Below are positions 52,849 to 62,485 of a DNA stretch of 64,000 nucleotides, in pieces; within the stretch, counting starts at the first letter, position 1; the number at the start of each line of letters is the position of its first letter. Origin of the DNA: Alphaproteobacteria bacterium (lineage in GTDB: Bacteria; Pseudomonadota; Alphaproteobacteria; CACIAM-22H2); NCBI GenBank assembly GCA_016124335.1, contig WGNX01000005.1, positions 347,524 through 411,523 on the forward strand, given 5' to 3'. Under the pieces are notes generated by a model. It was not told the origin of the DNA, searched no databases, and saw only the letters and a program-made list of their open reading frames with translations. Both the position numbers and the translations under genes were made by a program.

Positions 52849-52980
52849 TGTGGAAAACTCCAGTCTCCCTACAACATATTGTGATCATGGGGGTGGGGCG
52901 AGTCAAGCCCGGCCACAAGGGGTTGTGGGTAAGTGCACAAGATGTAGAAACCATCCCGCGATTGCTTCGATTGTTGAATC
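52849..52980 (-). promoter_or_regulatory. gcrA upstream region with GANTC sites and DnaA-like boxes
   Basis: GAGTC (52900-52904) and GAATC (52976-52980) fit the CcrM methylation motif GANTC. TGTGGAAAA (52849-52857) and TGTGGGTAA (52924-52932) each differ by one base from TGTGGATAA, the complement of the DnaA box TTATCCACA. DnaA- and methylation-linked control of gcrA is known in Caulobacter. Binding here is not shown. Confidence 0.4.
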
Positions 52981-52999
52981 GTGAAATGGGAGACATCCC

Positions 53000-53995
53000 A
53001 TGATCTTCGCTTACGTCCCCGTCAACGGAGTGATCGAGCGCCGCGCCATCGCGGGCGGCGAAAAGCTGCCGACGTCGGCGGTCTGGATCGACCTGTTCGC
53101 GCCCACCGAGGAAGATCGCGCGCGCGTCGATGCGACGTTCAATCTCGCCATTCCCACGCACGCGGAGATGCTCGAGATCGAACCGTCCGCGCGCCTCTAT
53201 TCGGAGAACGGCGCGCTCTACATGACCGCGACGATCCTTGCACGCGCCGACGAGATGAGCCCGACCGCGGATGCCTTCACGTTCGTGCTCGCCAACCACA
53301 GCCTCGTCACCGTGCGCTATCACGATCCTAGGCCGGTCAGCGCGTTCGGCACGCGTATCGTGCGCCAGCCCGGCGCATGCGTTTCCGGCGAAGAGGCGTT
53401 CGTCGGCCTGCTCGAGACGTTCGTCAACCGCATTGCGGACATCTTTGAAAAGGCCGGGCTCGATCTCGATGCGATCTCCCGCGGCATTTTTGGCCACACG
53501 AGCACGACCGCGCAGCGGCGCGTCGAACAGGAGCGGGAATTCCAGGAGGTTCTCGGCCAGCTGGGCCGCATCGAGGATCTCTGCTCGACCGCACGCGAAA
53601 GCATGCTCGGGCTCGTGCGTCTCATCCGGTTTTTCGACGCCTCCGTCGAACTCGAAGGCAAGAAGCAGACGAAGGAAATCCGCGCGCGGATCAAGAGCCT
53701 CAATCGCGACCTGGTATCGCTGATGGAACACGCCGATTTCGACAGCCGGAAGGTCAACTTCCTGCTCGATGCCACGCTTGGCCTCATCAACGTCGAGCAG
53801 AACCGCATCATCAAGATATTCTCGGTCGTCTCGGTCGTGCTGATGCCGCCCACGCTCGTCGGCACCATGTACGGCATGAACTTCCGCCACATGCCGGAAC
53901 TCGACTGGGAATTCGGCTATCCGCTCGCGATCGTCCTGATGCTCGCCTCGGCGGTCCTGCCGTATCTCTATTTCAAGAAGCGCGGCTGGTTCTGA
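53000..53995 (+). CDS. corA: CorA-family magnesium/metal transporter
   Basis: The 331-residue protein is a CorA-type divalent cation channel. It has a cytoplasmic N-terminal domain, a long helix (RRVEQEREFQEVLGQLGRIEDLCSTARESM) and two C-terminal membrane segments. The YGMNF selectivity motif (GMN 292-294) lies between the segments, and the tail is basic (KKRGWF). The ATG follows GGGAGA. Mg2+ is the usual substrate, though Co2+, Ni2+ or Zn2+ export is possible for family members. Confidence 0.93.
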   Translation: MIFAYVPVNGVIERRAIAGGEKLPTSAVWIDLFAPTEEDRARVDATFNLAIPTHAEMLEIEPSARLYSENGALYMTATILARADEMSPTADAFTFVLANHSLVTVRYHDPRPVSAFGTRIVRQPGACVSGEEAFVGLLETFVNRIADIFEKAGLDLDAISRGIFGHTSTTAQRRVEQEREFQEVLGQLGRIEDLCSTARESMLGLVRLIRFFDASVELEGKKQTKEIRARIKSLNRDLVSLMEHADFDSRKVNFLLDATLGLINVEQNRIIKIFSVVSVVLMPPTLVGTMYGMNFRHMPELDWEFGYPLAIVLMLASAVLPYLYFKKRGWF

Positions 53996-53996
53996 A

Positions 53997-54899
53997 CTAG
54001 CGACGCGCAAGCACCTGCTTGGATATCCAGCCGGTGAGGTTGTTCGCCGGCACGGAAACGAGAAGCCATTCCGGCGTCTCGTCGCCGATGATCGCGCGAT
54101 GGCTGCCGCCGGAAAGCCGGCCGCGGATTTCGCACTGGAGTCCCGCACAGCGCCGGACATTGGTGTTGCCGGACAGGCGGATGGCGCGCAATTCGGGCTC
54201 GGCGTCGGGCGGCAGCGCCGGCGAGGGCGGCGAAAGCAGAACCGGATGCGGCCCGCCGGCTGCGGCAAGGCGGAGCGACCTTTCACCGCCCAGCGGCAAC
54301 GCGCTCCGTCCATCGCCGATCTGTGCGACGGCCTGCACGCGCGGTTGGGCGCAGCGCGGCAGATGCGCCACCGCAATCTTCGCGCGCCAGCCCGACCGCC
54401 CGAGATTTGGATGCGCGGCACGCGCCACTTCGGGGCGCGGCTGGTCGGCGCGTACCGTTGCGACGACGGTTCCGCATACGGCGATTGCGACAAGGCGCGC
54501 GCGCCAGCCCACCTCGCTGTCGCCGGCCCAGCCCGACAATTCCAAAATTGCCTGATCGTCGAGCGGATTGTCGCCAAGTGCGGGCGCGTCGATCCAGCCG
54601 CCGATCGTCTGGCCGATCCGCCATGTGTTCAGGGGGTAAGTCTGCTCCGAGCTGTCGACGACGACCGGTGCCGCCGCTATCGGCGTCGGCTCCGGGATGC
54701 GCGGTGCCGGCTTTTCGGCGACAGCCGCCACCTTGGAAGCCGGCGGCGGCGCCGGCTTCGGTTCGGGTGGCGCGACGACGGCTGCGACGGGCGTCGGCGC
54801 CGCTGACGGCTCGACCGAAACCATCCAGACACTTGCCGCCCCGGCGGCAAGCAGGATGGCGGCCGCGAAAATCAACCAGAGCCGGCCGGACGGCTCCAC
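53997..54899 (-). CDS. Membrane-anchored SH3-like domain protein
   Basis: The approximately 300-residue product has one N-terminal membrane segment (LWLIFAAAILLAAGAASVWMV), a long Pro/Ala/Lys-rich periplasmic linker and two domains. The middle part (NTWRIGQTIGGWIDAPALGDN ...) is of unknown type. The C-terminal 60 residues (SGNTNVRRCAGLQCEIRGRLSGG ... WLLVSVPANNLTGWISKQVL) form a bacterial SH3-like domain of the kind that binds peptidoglycan. The start is uncertain: a GTG at 54899 or a TTG at 54908 overlapping the upstream stop. It follows the Ldh2-family dehydrogenase gene. Confidence 0.65.
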   Translation of the reverse strand: MEPSGRLWLIFAAAILLAAGAASVWMVSVEPSAAPTPVAAVVAPPEPKPAPPPASKVAAVAEKPAPRIPEPTPIAAAPVVVDSSEQTYPLNTWRIGQTIGGWIDAPALGDNPLDDQAILELSGWAGDSEVGWRARLVAIAVCGTVVATVRADQPRPEVARAAHPNLGRSGWRAKIAVAHLPRCAQPRVQAVAQIGDGRSALPLGGERSLRLAAAGGPHPVLLSPPSPALPPDAEPELRAIRLSGNTNVRRCAGLQCEIRGRLSGGSHRAIIGDETPEWLLVSVPANNLTGWISKQVLARR

Positions 54900-54904
54900 C
54901 GGGG

Positions 54905-55960
54905 TCAACCGCGCAGATAGGAATCCGGATCGAGGCCGAGACTGCGCGCAAGATCGGCGAGTTGCGCCCAGTTGCCTGCATCGATCGGGATTGATCGGGC
55001 GCGCGCGTCGCGCGAGCGCCGTTCGGGCTCGCCCGGCAGCAGCACGTCGCCCGGGCTCGACTTGAGCCAGGTCTCGAGGCGCGCGGCTTCGCCGGCAATG
55101 TAATCGGCCGTACCCAGCGCTGACGGGTCGATCGCCACGGCGATGGCGTTGTTCGTGATGCGCTGGGTTTCGGGCGGCAGGCTTGCGATCGTCCCGCCGC
55201 CGCCCAGCGCTCCTGAAAAAAGCTCCGCGAGCGCGGAGAGCGCGTAGCCCTTGTGTGCGGCCATCGTCAGCAGCGCGCCGGTCGGCCCGCCGGGGGCGAA
55301 CATCACGCCCGGATCGGTCGTGGGATTGCCCGCGGCGTCGATCAGCGAACCCGGATCGACCATGACGCCCTTGTTGAAGGCGACGCGCACCTTGCCGACC
55401 GCGATGCGACTTGTCGCCATGTCGGCAATGATCGGCTTGCCGCCCTTGACCGGGATGCCCAGGCAGATCGGGTTCGTGCCGAGCCGGCCTTCGCGCCCGC
55501 CATGCGGGGCAACCTTTGCGTCCACGCCCGCGACGTCGACCACGAAAAACGAGGCAAGCCCGTGCTCCGCCACCTGTTCGGCCCACGCACCGATGCGGCC
55601 GATATGGTGCGTGCCGCGCAGCGCCAGCACGGCGGCGCCCGCCTCTTTGGCTTTGGCGCACAGCAACTCGGTCGCCGCCTTCATGATCGTCTGGCCATAG
55701 CCGTGCTGCCCGTCGACAACGAGCGTGGCCACCGTTTCGCTGACGACCTTCGGCTTCATCCCGAGTTTCAGCACGCCGCGGCGCACCGCATCGATATAGA
55801 TCGGCAGCATCCCGACACCGTGGGAATCGTGCCCGGTGAGATTGGCATCGACGAGATTTTCCGCGACGACGCGCGCCTCCTCGTCGGCAGAGCCGGCCGC
55901 GCGGCAGATCGCGACGGCGAGGGAGCGCAGCTTTTCAGGCGAAATCGCAATATCGGACAT
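54905..55960 (-). CDS. Ldh2-family malate/L-lactate/sulfolactate-type dehydrogenase
   Basis: The 351-residue protein is an NAD(P)-dependent 2-hydroxyacid dehydrogenase of the Ldh2 (malate/ureidoglycolate/sulfolactate) family. It has LVDANLTGHDSHGVGMLPIYIDAVRRG with the conserved DSHG near residue 45. HGYGQTIMKAA, RGTHHIGRIGAWAEQVA and the C-terminal PTTDPGVMFAPGGPTGALLTMAAHKGYAL also match the family. Members oxidise malate, lactate, sulfolactate, ureidoglycolate or reduce cyclic imines, and the sequence does not say which. The second of two close ATGs was chosen because it avoids overlapping the TPP-enzyme gene. Confidence 0.85.
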   Translation of the reverse strand: MSDIAISPEKLRSLAVAICRAAGSADEEARVVAENLVDANLTGHDSHGVGMLPIYIDAVRRGVLKLGMKPKVVSETVATLVVDGQHGYGQTIMKAATELLCAKAKEAGAAVLALRGTHHIGRIGAWAEQVAEHGLASFFVVDVAGVDAKVAPHGGREGRLGTNPICLGIPVKGGKPIIADMATSRIAVGKVRVAFNKGVMVDPGSLIDAAGNPTTDPGVMFAPGGPTGALLTMAAHKGYALSALAELFSGALGGGGTIASLPPETQRITNNAIAVAIDPSALGTADYIAGEAARLETWLKSSPGDVLLPGEPERRSRDARARSIPIDAGNWAQLADLARSLGLDPDSYLRG

Positions 55961-55962
55961 GT

Positions 55963-57666
55963 TCAGGCAACCCATTCGCTGACAGGGGCTTTGGCTTCGT
56001 GGAGCGGCTGGCAGACGACGTCGACCAGTGTCGGCCCGTCATGTGCAAAAGCTTCAGAAAGCGCCGAGCGGAGTTTCGCCGGATCTTCGACGCGCCAGCT
56101 TTTCAGGCCGAACGCAGCGGCGACGGCGGCGTGGTCCGTGCGGTTGAAATCGACCGAGAAATAGCGCTGGCCATAGCCGGATTTCTGGCCGGCCTTGATC
56201 CAGCCATAGACCGCGTTCGACACGACGACGAGCGTGACCGGCAGGCCCAGCCGCGCGATCGTCTCCATCTCGCCGCACGCGAAGCCGAAGCTGCCGTCGC
56301 CCATCACCGCGACGCATTTGGATTGCGGGCGCGCGATGGCTGCGCCGATGACGGCCGGCAGCGAATAGCCAAGCGCGCCATGGGCGCGATTGGTCACGAA
56401 CCAGCGTCCGGTGCGGCGCTTGGGATAGAAGGCCGAGAAATAAGGGCAGGGCGTGCCCGGATCGGCGACGATCACGGCATCGTCGGGCAGCACGGCCGCC
56501 ATTTCCGCGACGAGCCGTTCGGGCTTGATCGGCCGGTCGTCGGATCTTGCCAGAACCTCGAACGCCGCCTTGCGTTCCGCGCGCGCCTTCGCCACGCGTG
56601 CATTGGCATCCGATTTTGTGCCACCCTTGCCCAACGCCGCGACGATCGCGCCCAGCGCCAGCTTCGCGTCGGCGACGACGGCTGCCTTGGTGGGATAGAT
56701 GGCGCCGATCACGGCCGGATCGATGTCGACATGCACGATCGGTGTGCCCTTGGCAGGAAAGCGCCAGCGTTCGGTCGTGACCGAACCCGCACGGCAACCC
56801 ACGAACAGCACAAGATCGGCTTCACCGACCAGAGCTCGGGTGGGCAACGTGCCGCCGTTGGAGCCGACGACGCCGGCCGAAAGCGGATGCGCGTCCGCGA
56901 TGGCGCCCTGACCCGAAATGGTTGTCAGCACTGGCGCATCAAGCCGTTCGGCAAGGGCCGCAAGTTCGGCAAATGCACCGGAAATTACCACGCCGCCACC
57001 AACGACGATCACGGGCCGTCTGGCTTCTGCCAGTGCCTTGGCCGCCTTCTCGACATCGGTCGGGTCGGGGCCGACGCGGCGCGCCGGGTAACGCGCGTGC
57101 TCGGGATCGGCCCACATGTCCGTCTCGTCGACCGCATCTTTCTGCACGTCGTAGGGCAGGCCCAGATGGACCGCACCCGGCCTGCCGCCGGTTGCTTCGC
57201 GGAAGGCCCGTCGCAGGCTCGCGGGAATGTCGACCGCCCGGTCGATGACCGTGTTCCACTTCGTCACGGGCCTGAAGAGCGATTTCTGATCCAGTTCGGT
57301 CAGCGTGAATTTTCCGCGCGAAGATACGGAAATGTCGGTCGTGATCGCGATCATCGCGACGGAGGATTCGTTTGCCTCGGCGACTGCGGGCAGGATGTAC
57401 GTCGCACCACCGCCGGACGGACCCTCGCAGATGCCGACCTTGCCGGTCAGGCGCGCGTAGGTATCGGCCATGTAACCGGCCGAGCGCTCGTCGCGCGTCA
57501 GGATATGGCGGATGCCATGTCCGCCGGGACCGCCCAGTCGGGCAAGCGCGTCATAGAGCGGCAGGCTCGTGTCGCCGCAAAGACCGAAGACCGTGTCGAC
57601 GCCGTGCGCCGCGAGCAGCTTTACGAAGGCCTCGGCGCCGCCGAGCCTGTTGCCTGTACCATCCAT
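55963..57666 (-). CDS. Thiamine diphosphate-dependent enzyme (acetolactate synthase/2-oxoacid decarboxylase family)
   Basis: The 567-residue product has the three-domain POX/ALS fold. The catalytic Glu is E60 in TRDERSAGYMADTYARL. The central domain contains RRPVIVVGGGVVISGAFAEL and DLVLFVGCRAGSVTTERW. The ThDP-Mg motif is MGDGSFGFACGEMETIARLGLPVTLVVVSNAVYGWIK. The FAD-binding features of acetolactate synthase are not obvious, so a 2-oxoacid decarboxylase or ligase is as likely. It is co-transcribed with the Ldh2-type dehydrogenase, so the pair may oxidise a hydroxyacid and then cleave the 2-oxoacid; the substrate is unknown. Confidence 0.85.
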   Translation of the reverse strand: MDGTGNRLGGAEAFVKLLAAHGVDTVFGLCGDTSLPLYDALARLGGPGGHGIRHILTRDERSAGYMADTYARLTGKVGICEGPSGGGATYILPAVAEANESSVAMIAITTDISVSSRGKFTLTELDQKSLFRPVTKWNTVIDRAVDIPASLRRAFREATGGRPGAVHLGLPYDVQKDAVDETDMWADPEHARYPARRVGPDPTDVEKAAKALAEARRPVIVVGGGVVISGAFAELAALAERLDAPVLTTISGQGAIADAHPLSAGVVGSNGGTLPTRALVGEADLVLFVGCRAGSVTTERWRFPAKGTPIVHVDIDPAVIGAIYPTKAAVVADAKLALGAIVAALGKGGTKSDANARVAKARAERKAAFEVLARSDDRPIKPERLVAEMAAVLPDDAVIVADPGTPCPYFSAFYPKRRTGRWFVTNRAHGALGYSLPAVIGAAIARPQSKCVAVMGDGSFGFACGEMETIARLGLPVTLVVVSNAVYGWIKAGQKSGYGQRYFSVDFNRTDHAAVAAAFGLKSWRVEDPAKLRSALSEAFAHDGPTLVDVVCQPLHEAKAPVSEWVA

Positions 57667-57830
57667 GTCGTTTCTAGACCTGCCGTTTCCCCCGACGCGA
57701 GCCACCATCGGGCCACGCGGGATGTAGGACTGTCAATCTCTGCCTTGGCGCTTGGCGGCGATGCTTGCAAAGCCCTATTCTCGCGCCAACGGCGCCGAAA
57801 TGGACAAGGCGGCCGCACGGAGCGAAACCC

Positions 57831-59324
57831 ATGAAGACTCTCGGCCATTTCATTGGCGGCAAGGCGGTTGGCGGCAAGTCGGGCCGCGAAGGTGCGATCT
57901 ACAATCCCGCGACCGGCGAACAGCAGGCGAGCGTGGCGCTGGCCAGTGCCGCCGAAGTCGATGCCACCGTCGCTGCCGCCGCGGCAGCGTTCCCGGAATG
58001 GGCCGCCACGCCGCCTTTGATGCGCGCGCGCGTGCTGTTCAAGTTCAAGGAAGTGCTCGAGAAAAACCGCGACGAGATCGCCAGGCTCATCACCGCCGAG
58101 CACGGCAAGACCTTCGAGGACGCCAAGGGCGAACTCGTGCGCGGGCTCGAAGTCGTCGAGTTCGCCTGCGGCATCCCGCATCTGATGAAGGGCGAGTTCA
58201 CCGAGAATGTCGGCCGCAACATCGACTCGTTCTCCGTGCGCCAGCCGCTGGGCGTGGTCGCGGGCATCACGCCGTTCAACTTTCCCGTCATGGTGCCGAT
58301 GTGGATGTTTCCGGTGGCCATCGCCTGCGGCAACACCTTCGTGCTGAAGCCGTCGGAGAAAGATCCCAGCCCCGGCCTGTTCCTGGCACAGCTCGCTCTT
58401 GAAGCGGGGCTGCCGGCGGGCGTGCTCAATGTCGTCAACGGCGACAAGGAAGCGGTCGACACGATCCTCAACCATCCGAAGATCCAGGCGGTCAGCTTCG
58501 TGGGCTCCACGCCGATCGGCGAATATGTCTACAAGACGGGTGCTGCCAGCGGCAAACGCGTCCAGGCGCTGTGCGGCGCCAAGAATCACATGGTCGTGAT
58601 GCCCGACGCCGACATGGATCAGGCGACGGACGCGCTGATGGGCGCCGGCTACGGCTCGGCGGGCGAGCGCTGCATGGCGATCTCGGTCGCGGTCGCCGTG
58701 GGCAAGGCGGGCGATGCGCTGATGGAGCGGCTGGTGCCGAAGGTGCAGGCCCTCAAGGTCGGCCCGGGCATGGACCCGGCGAGCGAGATGGGCCCGCTGG
58801 TCACCAAGGAGCATCTCGCCAAGGTGAAGGGCTATATCGACCTCGGCATCAAGGAAGGCGCCAAGCTCGCGGTCGACGGCCGCGGGCTGAAGCTGCAGGG
58901 CTACGAGAACGGCTATTTCGTCGGCGGCACTTTGTTCGACGAAGTGAAGCCCGACATGCGCATCTACAGGGAAGAGATCTTCGGCCCCGTCCTGTCGGTG
59001 GTGCGCGCAAAGAACTTCGACGAGGCGCTGAAGCTCGTCAACGACCACGAATACGGCAACGGCACGGCGATCTTCACGCGTGACGGCGACAGCGCGCGCA
59101 CCTTCCAGAGCCAGGCGCAGGCCGGCATGGTGGGCGTCAACGTGCCGATCCCGGTGCCGATGGCCTTCCACAGCTTCGGCGGCTGGAAGCGCTCGATCTT
59201 CGGCGACCGCAACGCCTACGGCCCCGAGGGCGTGGGCTTTTATACGAAGCTCAAGACCACGACGGCGCGCTGGCCGACGGGCCTGCGCGCCGGCGCCGAG
59301 TTCGTCATGCCGACGATGAAATGA
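57831..59324 (+). CDS. mmsA: Methylmalonate-semialdehyde dehydrogenase (CoA-acylating)
   Basis: MmsA converts methylmalonate semialdehyde to propionyl-CoA in valine, inositol and thymine breakdown. The 497-residue aldehyde dehydrogenase has the NAD-binding signature [40 protein letters not shown]. The catalytic cysteine lies in [13 protein letters not shown], and the MmsA-specific region is [23 protein letters not shown]. The ATG was chosen because the protein then begins [12 protein letters not shown], as in the family. It is divergent from the TPP-enzyme gene. Confidence 0.94.
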   Translation: MKTLGHFIGGKAVGGKSGREGAIYNPATGEQQASVALASAAEVDATVAAAAAAFPEWAATPPLMRARVLFKFKEVLEKNRDEIARLITAEHGKTFEDAKGELVRGLEVVEFACGIPHLMKGEFTENVGRNIDSFSVRQPLGVVAGITPFNFPVMVPMWMFPVAIACGNTFVLKPSEKDPSPGLFLAQLALEAGLPAGVLNVVNGDKEAVDTILNHPKIQAVSFVGSTPIGEYVYKTGAASGKRVQALCGAKNHMVVMPDADMDQATDALMGAGYGSAGERCMAISVAVAVGKAGDALMERLVPKVQALKVGPGMDPASEMGPLVTKEHLAKVKGYIDLGIKEGAKLAVDGRGLKLQGYENGYFVGGTLFDEVKPDMRIYREEIFGPVLSVVRAKNFDEALKLVNDHEYGNGTAIFTRDGDSARTFQSQAQAGMVGVNVPIPVPMAFHSFGGWKRSIFGDRNAYGPEGVGFYTKLKTTTARWPTGLRAGAEFVMPTMK

Positions 59325-59334
59325 GGCCAGCCGC

Positions 59335-59685
59335 TCAGGATTTCGGCCGGATCGTCGCGGCAAACGACTGCATGGCGATCCGGCCGCCCTTGACCGAAAT
59401 CGTGTCCGTCACGAATTCATAGACGTTGTCGGCGGTCTCGGCCGACCAGATGATGTAGGCGTGATCGCGCGTCGTCGACCGGTGGGCGAGTTCGAAGCGC
59501 GCGCCGGGTTTTGCAAATTCCTCGATCAGCTTTTGAAAGAGCGGGCGGATCTGCGCAACGCCTTCCAGCAGGCCGGACGGGGTGAAGAAGATCGCGTCGG
59601 GCGCATAATCCGAAAGAATGCCTTCGAGATCGCCGCGCGCGAACGCGCTCAGGTGGTTGTCGAGAATCGCTTCGGCCGTCCGCAT
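59335..59685 (-). CDS. SnoaL-like/NTF2-fold protein
   Basis: The 116-residue protein matches the small SnoaL-like cone-fold family: EAILDNHLSAFARGDLEGILSDYAPDAIFFTP at the front, then GLLEGVAQIRPLFQKLIEEF, and an ELAHRSTTRDHAYIIWSAETADNV strand pair. Such proteins can be isomerases, hydratases or non-catalytic ligand binders. No active-site pair is assignable. It lies 101 bp upstream of nothing obvious on its strand and converges with mmsA. Confidence 0.75.
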   Translation of the reverse strand: MRTAEAILDNHLSAFARGDLEGILSDYAPDAIFFTPSGLLEGVAQIRPLFQKLIEEFAKPGARFELAHRSTTRDHAYIIWSAETADNVYEFVTDTISVKGGRIAMQSFAATIRPKS

Positions 59686-59786
59686 TCGCCTTCTCCGGAA
59701 TCGGGTTCGGCGAATGGGTAGGGCGGATCCGGGCGATTGGGAATGACCGGTCGTCGCGATGCGATGATCGATCGTCCGAAAATGCG

Positions 59787-60632
59787 TCAGCGCCGTCGGG
59801 CAGGCTTTAGTGTCGCCAGTGCAAGCCCGCCAAGGATGCCGGCGCTCGCTAGCACGAGCCGCGTCGTCAGGCTTTCGCCGAGAAGCGCCACGCCGCCAAA
59901 TGCGGCAATCACCGGCACGGCAAGCTGCACGGCGGCAGCCTGCGTCGTCGAAAGTCGCGGCAACGCGCGATACCAGATGACATAGCCAAGGCCCGACGTC
60001 ACCGCGCCGGAAAGGACCGCAAGGACGATGCCGTGCGTGTCCGTGTAGCCGAACGTGAACGGTGCAAAGGCGAGCGGTATGCAGAGCAGGGCGGCACGAA
60101 CGAAATTTCCGGCCGTCGCGTCGACCGGATCTGCGGTACCGCGGCCGCCGAGCGAATAGATCCCCCACGCGACGCCGGCAAGCGCCATCAGGGCGCTGCC
60201 GACCGGATCGGGCGAATCGAGCCGCGGCAACAGCAACCAGACCAATGCCGCGAATGCGACGAGCAAACCGGCAAGTTCGCGCGGCTTCGGGCGGTCGGCG
60301 CGCAGCGCGCCCCAAATGACCATCGTGCCCTGAACCGAGGCGAAGAGGATCACCGCACCGGTGGCCGCACCCAGCCGGCCATAGGCGAGCGAAAAAGCGA
60401 TCGCATAGATGAAGATCGCCACCGCCGATATCCAGCTGCCCGTTCGTGCCCGGACAGCCGCTTCATGGCCGCGATAGGCGACGACGCCGACGAGGATGGC
60501 GGCGCCGGAAATCAGACGGATCGCGGTATAGCTGGCCGGATCGATGGTGCCGCCCGCGAGGGCTGCGCGCGCGAGAAGCGAATTCGCGGCAAAAGCGATG
60601 AGGGCAATGCAGGTCAGCAGGAATGTCGCCAT
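59787..60632 (-). CDS. EamA/DMT-family transporter
   Basis: The 281-residue protein has ten predicted membrane segments arranged as two EamA repeats (LLTCIALIAFAANSLLARAAL ... and WGIYSLGGRGTADPVDA ...). It ends in a basic tail (KPARRR). Family members export amino acids, purines or other small metabolites. The ATG at 60632 gives the usual MATFLLTCIALIAFAANS; a longer frame with 13 basic residues is less likely. The substrate is unknown. Confidence 0.85.
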   Translation of the reverse strand: MATFLLTCIALIAFAANSLLARAALAGGTIDPASYTAIRLISGAAILVGVVAYRGHEAAVRARTGSWISAVAIFIYAIAFSLAYGRLGAATGAVILFASVQGTMVIWGALRADRPKPRELAGLLVAFAALVWLLLPRLDSPDPVGSALMALAGVAWGIYSLGGRGTADPVDATAGNFVRAALLCIPLAFAPFTFGYTDTHGIVLAVLSGAVTSGLGYVIWYRALPRLSTTQAAAVQLAVPVIAAFGGVALLGESLTTRLVLASAGILGGLALATLKPARRR

Positions 60633-60739
60633 TGTTCGCGTGCTACCTCGTGCTCGTCGATGCCGATGCACTCTATTCGGGATGGCGCCCGGAACGTTAC
60701 GGCGGCGATCGCAGTATTCCCTTGTGCGCGTGATTCTCG

Positions 60740-62362
60740 TTACGTGGCCCCGTTGCGGGCATCCTCGAGGATCATCGCGGCGGCCTTTTCCGCGATCATG
60801 ATCGTGGGCGCATTCGTGTTGCCGGACGTGATCGTCGGCATGACCGAGGCGTCAGCGATGCGGCATCCGGCCAATCCGCGAAGTCGCAGGCGCGGATCAA
60901 CGACTGAAGCGTCGTCGCTGCCCATCCGGCACGTGCCGACGGGATGGAAGATCGTCGTGCCGATCCGGCCTGCGGCCTCGGCCAGCGCCGGATCGTCGAC
61001 GATCTCGGCGCCAGGGCGGAATTCCTCGGGCCGGAAACGCTGCAATGCCGGTGCCGCGACGATGCGCCGCGTGAGACGGATCGCGGCGGCGGCGACGCGG
61101 CGATCGTCGTCGGTCGCCAGATAGTTCGGGCGGATTGCCGGTGCCGAATGCGGATCCGGTGACTTGATGCGGACATGGCCGCGGCTCGTCGGACGCAGAT
61201 TGCACACGGATGCCGTGAAGGCCGGGAAGGGATGAAGCGGTTCGCCGAACTTGTCGAGGCTCAGCGGCTGCACGTGATATTCGAGATCCGGCGTGGCGAC
61301 CCGGGGATCGGATTTGGCGAACGCGCCGAGCTGGGAAGGGGCCATCGTCAGCGGTCCACGCTTGAACAGCGCATATTCGAGCGCCATGCCAGCCTTGCCC
61401 AGCCACGAGTTGGCCCGTTCGTTCAGCGTCTTCGTGCCGCTCACCTTGTAGGCGCAGCGGATCTGCAGGTGATCCTGGAGATTCTCGCCGACTCCGGCCA
61501 TCGCGTGCCGGACGGAAATTCCGTGGGATGCCAGAAGCGCGGGATCGCCGATGCCGGAAAGCTGGAGTATCTGCGGCGATCCGATGGCGCCTGCGGCAAG
61601 CACGACCTCCCGCGCCGCGCTCGCATGTGCCGGCACGCCCTTCCGATCGAACGTAACGCCGGTCACGCGCCCTTCGGAGAGGATCAGGTTTCGCGCATGG
61701 GCGTGTGTGACGACGCGCAGGTTCGGACGTTCGATCGCGGGCCGCAGGAACCCCTTCGCGCTCGTCCAGCGCACGCCGCGATTCTGGTTCACCTGGAAAT
61801 AGGCGCAGCCGTGATTGTCGCCGCCGTTGAAATCCTCGATCTTCGGGATGCCGGTCTGTGCCGCGGCGTCGCGGAACGCATCGAGGATTTCCCACGACAG
61901 GCGCATTTCCTCGACTCGGAACTCGCCACCTTTGCCGTGCAGCGTGCCATCGGCGAAGCGCACATTGTCTTCCGAGCGACGGAAGAAGGGGAGGACGTCG
62001 TCCCATGCCCAGCCGGGATTGCCGAGCTGGCGCCAGTGGTCGTAGTCGGCCGCCTGGCCGCGCATGTAGATCATGCCGTTGATCGCCGTGCAGCCGCCCA
62101 GCACCTTGCCGCGGGGATAGCCGAGCGACCGGTTGCCCAGGCCCGGCTCGATTTCGGTCTTGAAGCACCAGTCGACGCGCGGGTTGCCGTGCGTGAACAG
62201 GTAGCCGATCGGAACGTGGATCCAGACATAATCGTCTTCGCCACCGGCTTCGAGCAGCAGCACCCGGTTCTTCGGATCGGCTGACAGCCGGTTGGCGAGC
62301 ACACAGCCGGCCGAACCGGCACCGACAACAATGTAATCGAACTTCCCGAAATCCTGGCTCAT
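60740..62362 (-). CDS. GMC-family FAD oxidoreductase (choline dehydrogenase-like)
   Basis: The 540-residue flavoprotein has the Rossmann motif DYIVVGAGSAGCVLANRLS, then PRGKVLGGCTAINGMIYMRG and REVVLAAGAIGSPQILQLSGIGDP (GMC signature 2). The catalytic His lies in FHPVGTCRMGSD and the Asn in SGNTNAPTIMIAEKAA. The group includes choline, alcohol and polyethylene glycol dehydrogenases; no betaine genes are nearby, so choline is not specially favoured. No signal peptide is visible. Confidence 0.92.
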   Translation of the reverse strand: MSQDFGKFDYIVVGAGSAGCVLANRLSADPKNRVLLLEAGGEDDYVWIHVPIGYLFTHGNPRVDWCFKTEIEPGLGNRSLGYPRGKVLGGCTAINGMIYMRGQAADYDHWRQLGNPGWAWDDVLPFFRRSEDNVRFADGTLHGKGGEFRVEEMRLSWEILDAFRDAAAQTGIPKIEDFNGGDNHGCAYFQVNQNRGVRWTSAKGFLRPAIERPNLRVVTHAHARNLILSEGRVTGVTFDRKGVPAHASAAREVVLAAGAIGSPQILQLSGIGDPALLASHGISVRHAMAGVGENLQDHLQIRCAYKVSGTKTLNERANSWLGKAGMALEYALFKRGPLTMAPSQLGAFAKSDPRVATPDLEYHVQPLSLDKFGEPLHPFPAFTASVCNLRPTSRGHVRIKSPDPHSAPAIRPNYLATDDDRRVAAAAIRLTRRIVAAPALQRFRPEEFRPGAEIVDDPALAEAAGRIGTTIFHPVGTCRMGSDDASVVDPRLRLRGLAGCRIADASVMPTITSGNTNAPTIMIAEKAAAMILEDARNGAT

Positions 62363-62485
62363 GCGTTCCGCCGCGGCGCTTCCAGCGCAATTGTCATGCG
62401 ATTTCCGTCCCTTGGCCGTGTTAGTGGCGTCTTAGTGTTTGTGCGGCTAATTTAAGTACAAGTTCAACCTTCTTGGAATCGGCTT

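Noticed and set aside
62414..62443. Short TTAGTG direct repeat upstream of the SGNH hydrolase
   Set aside because: Two copies of six bases are expected by chance, and no spacing or palindrome supports an operator.
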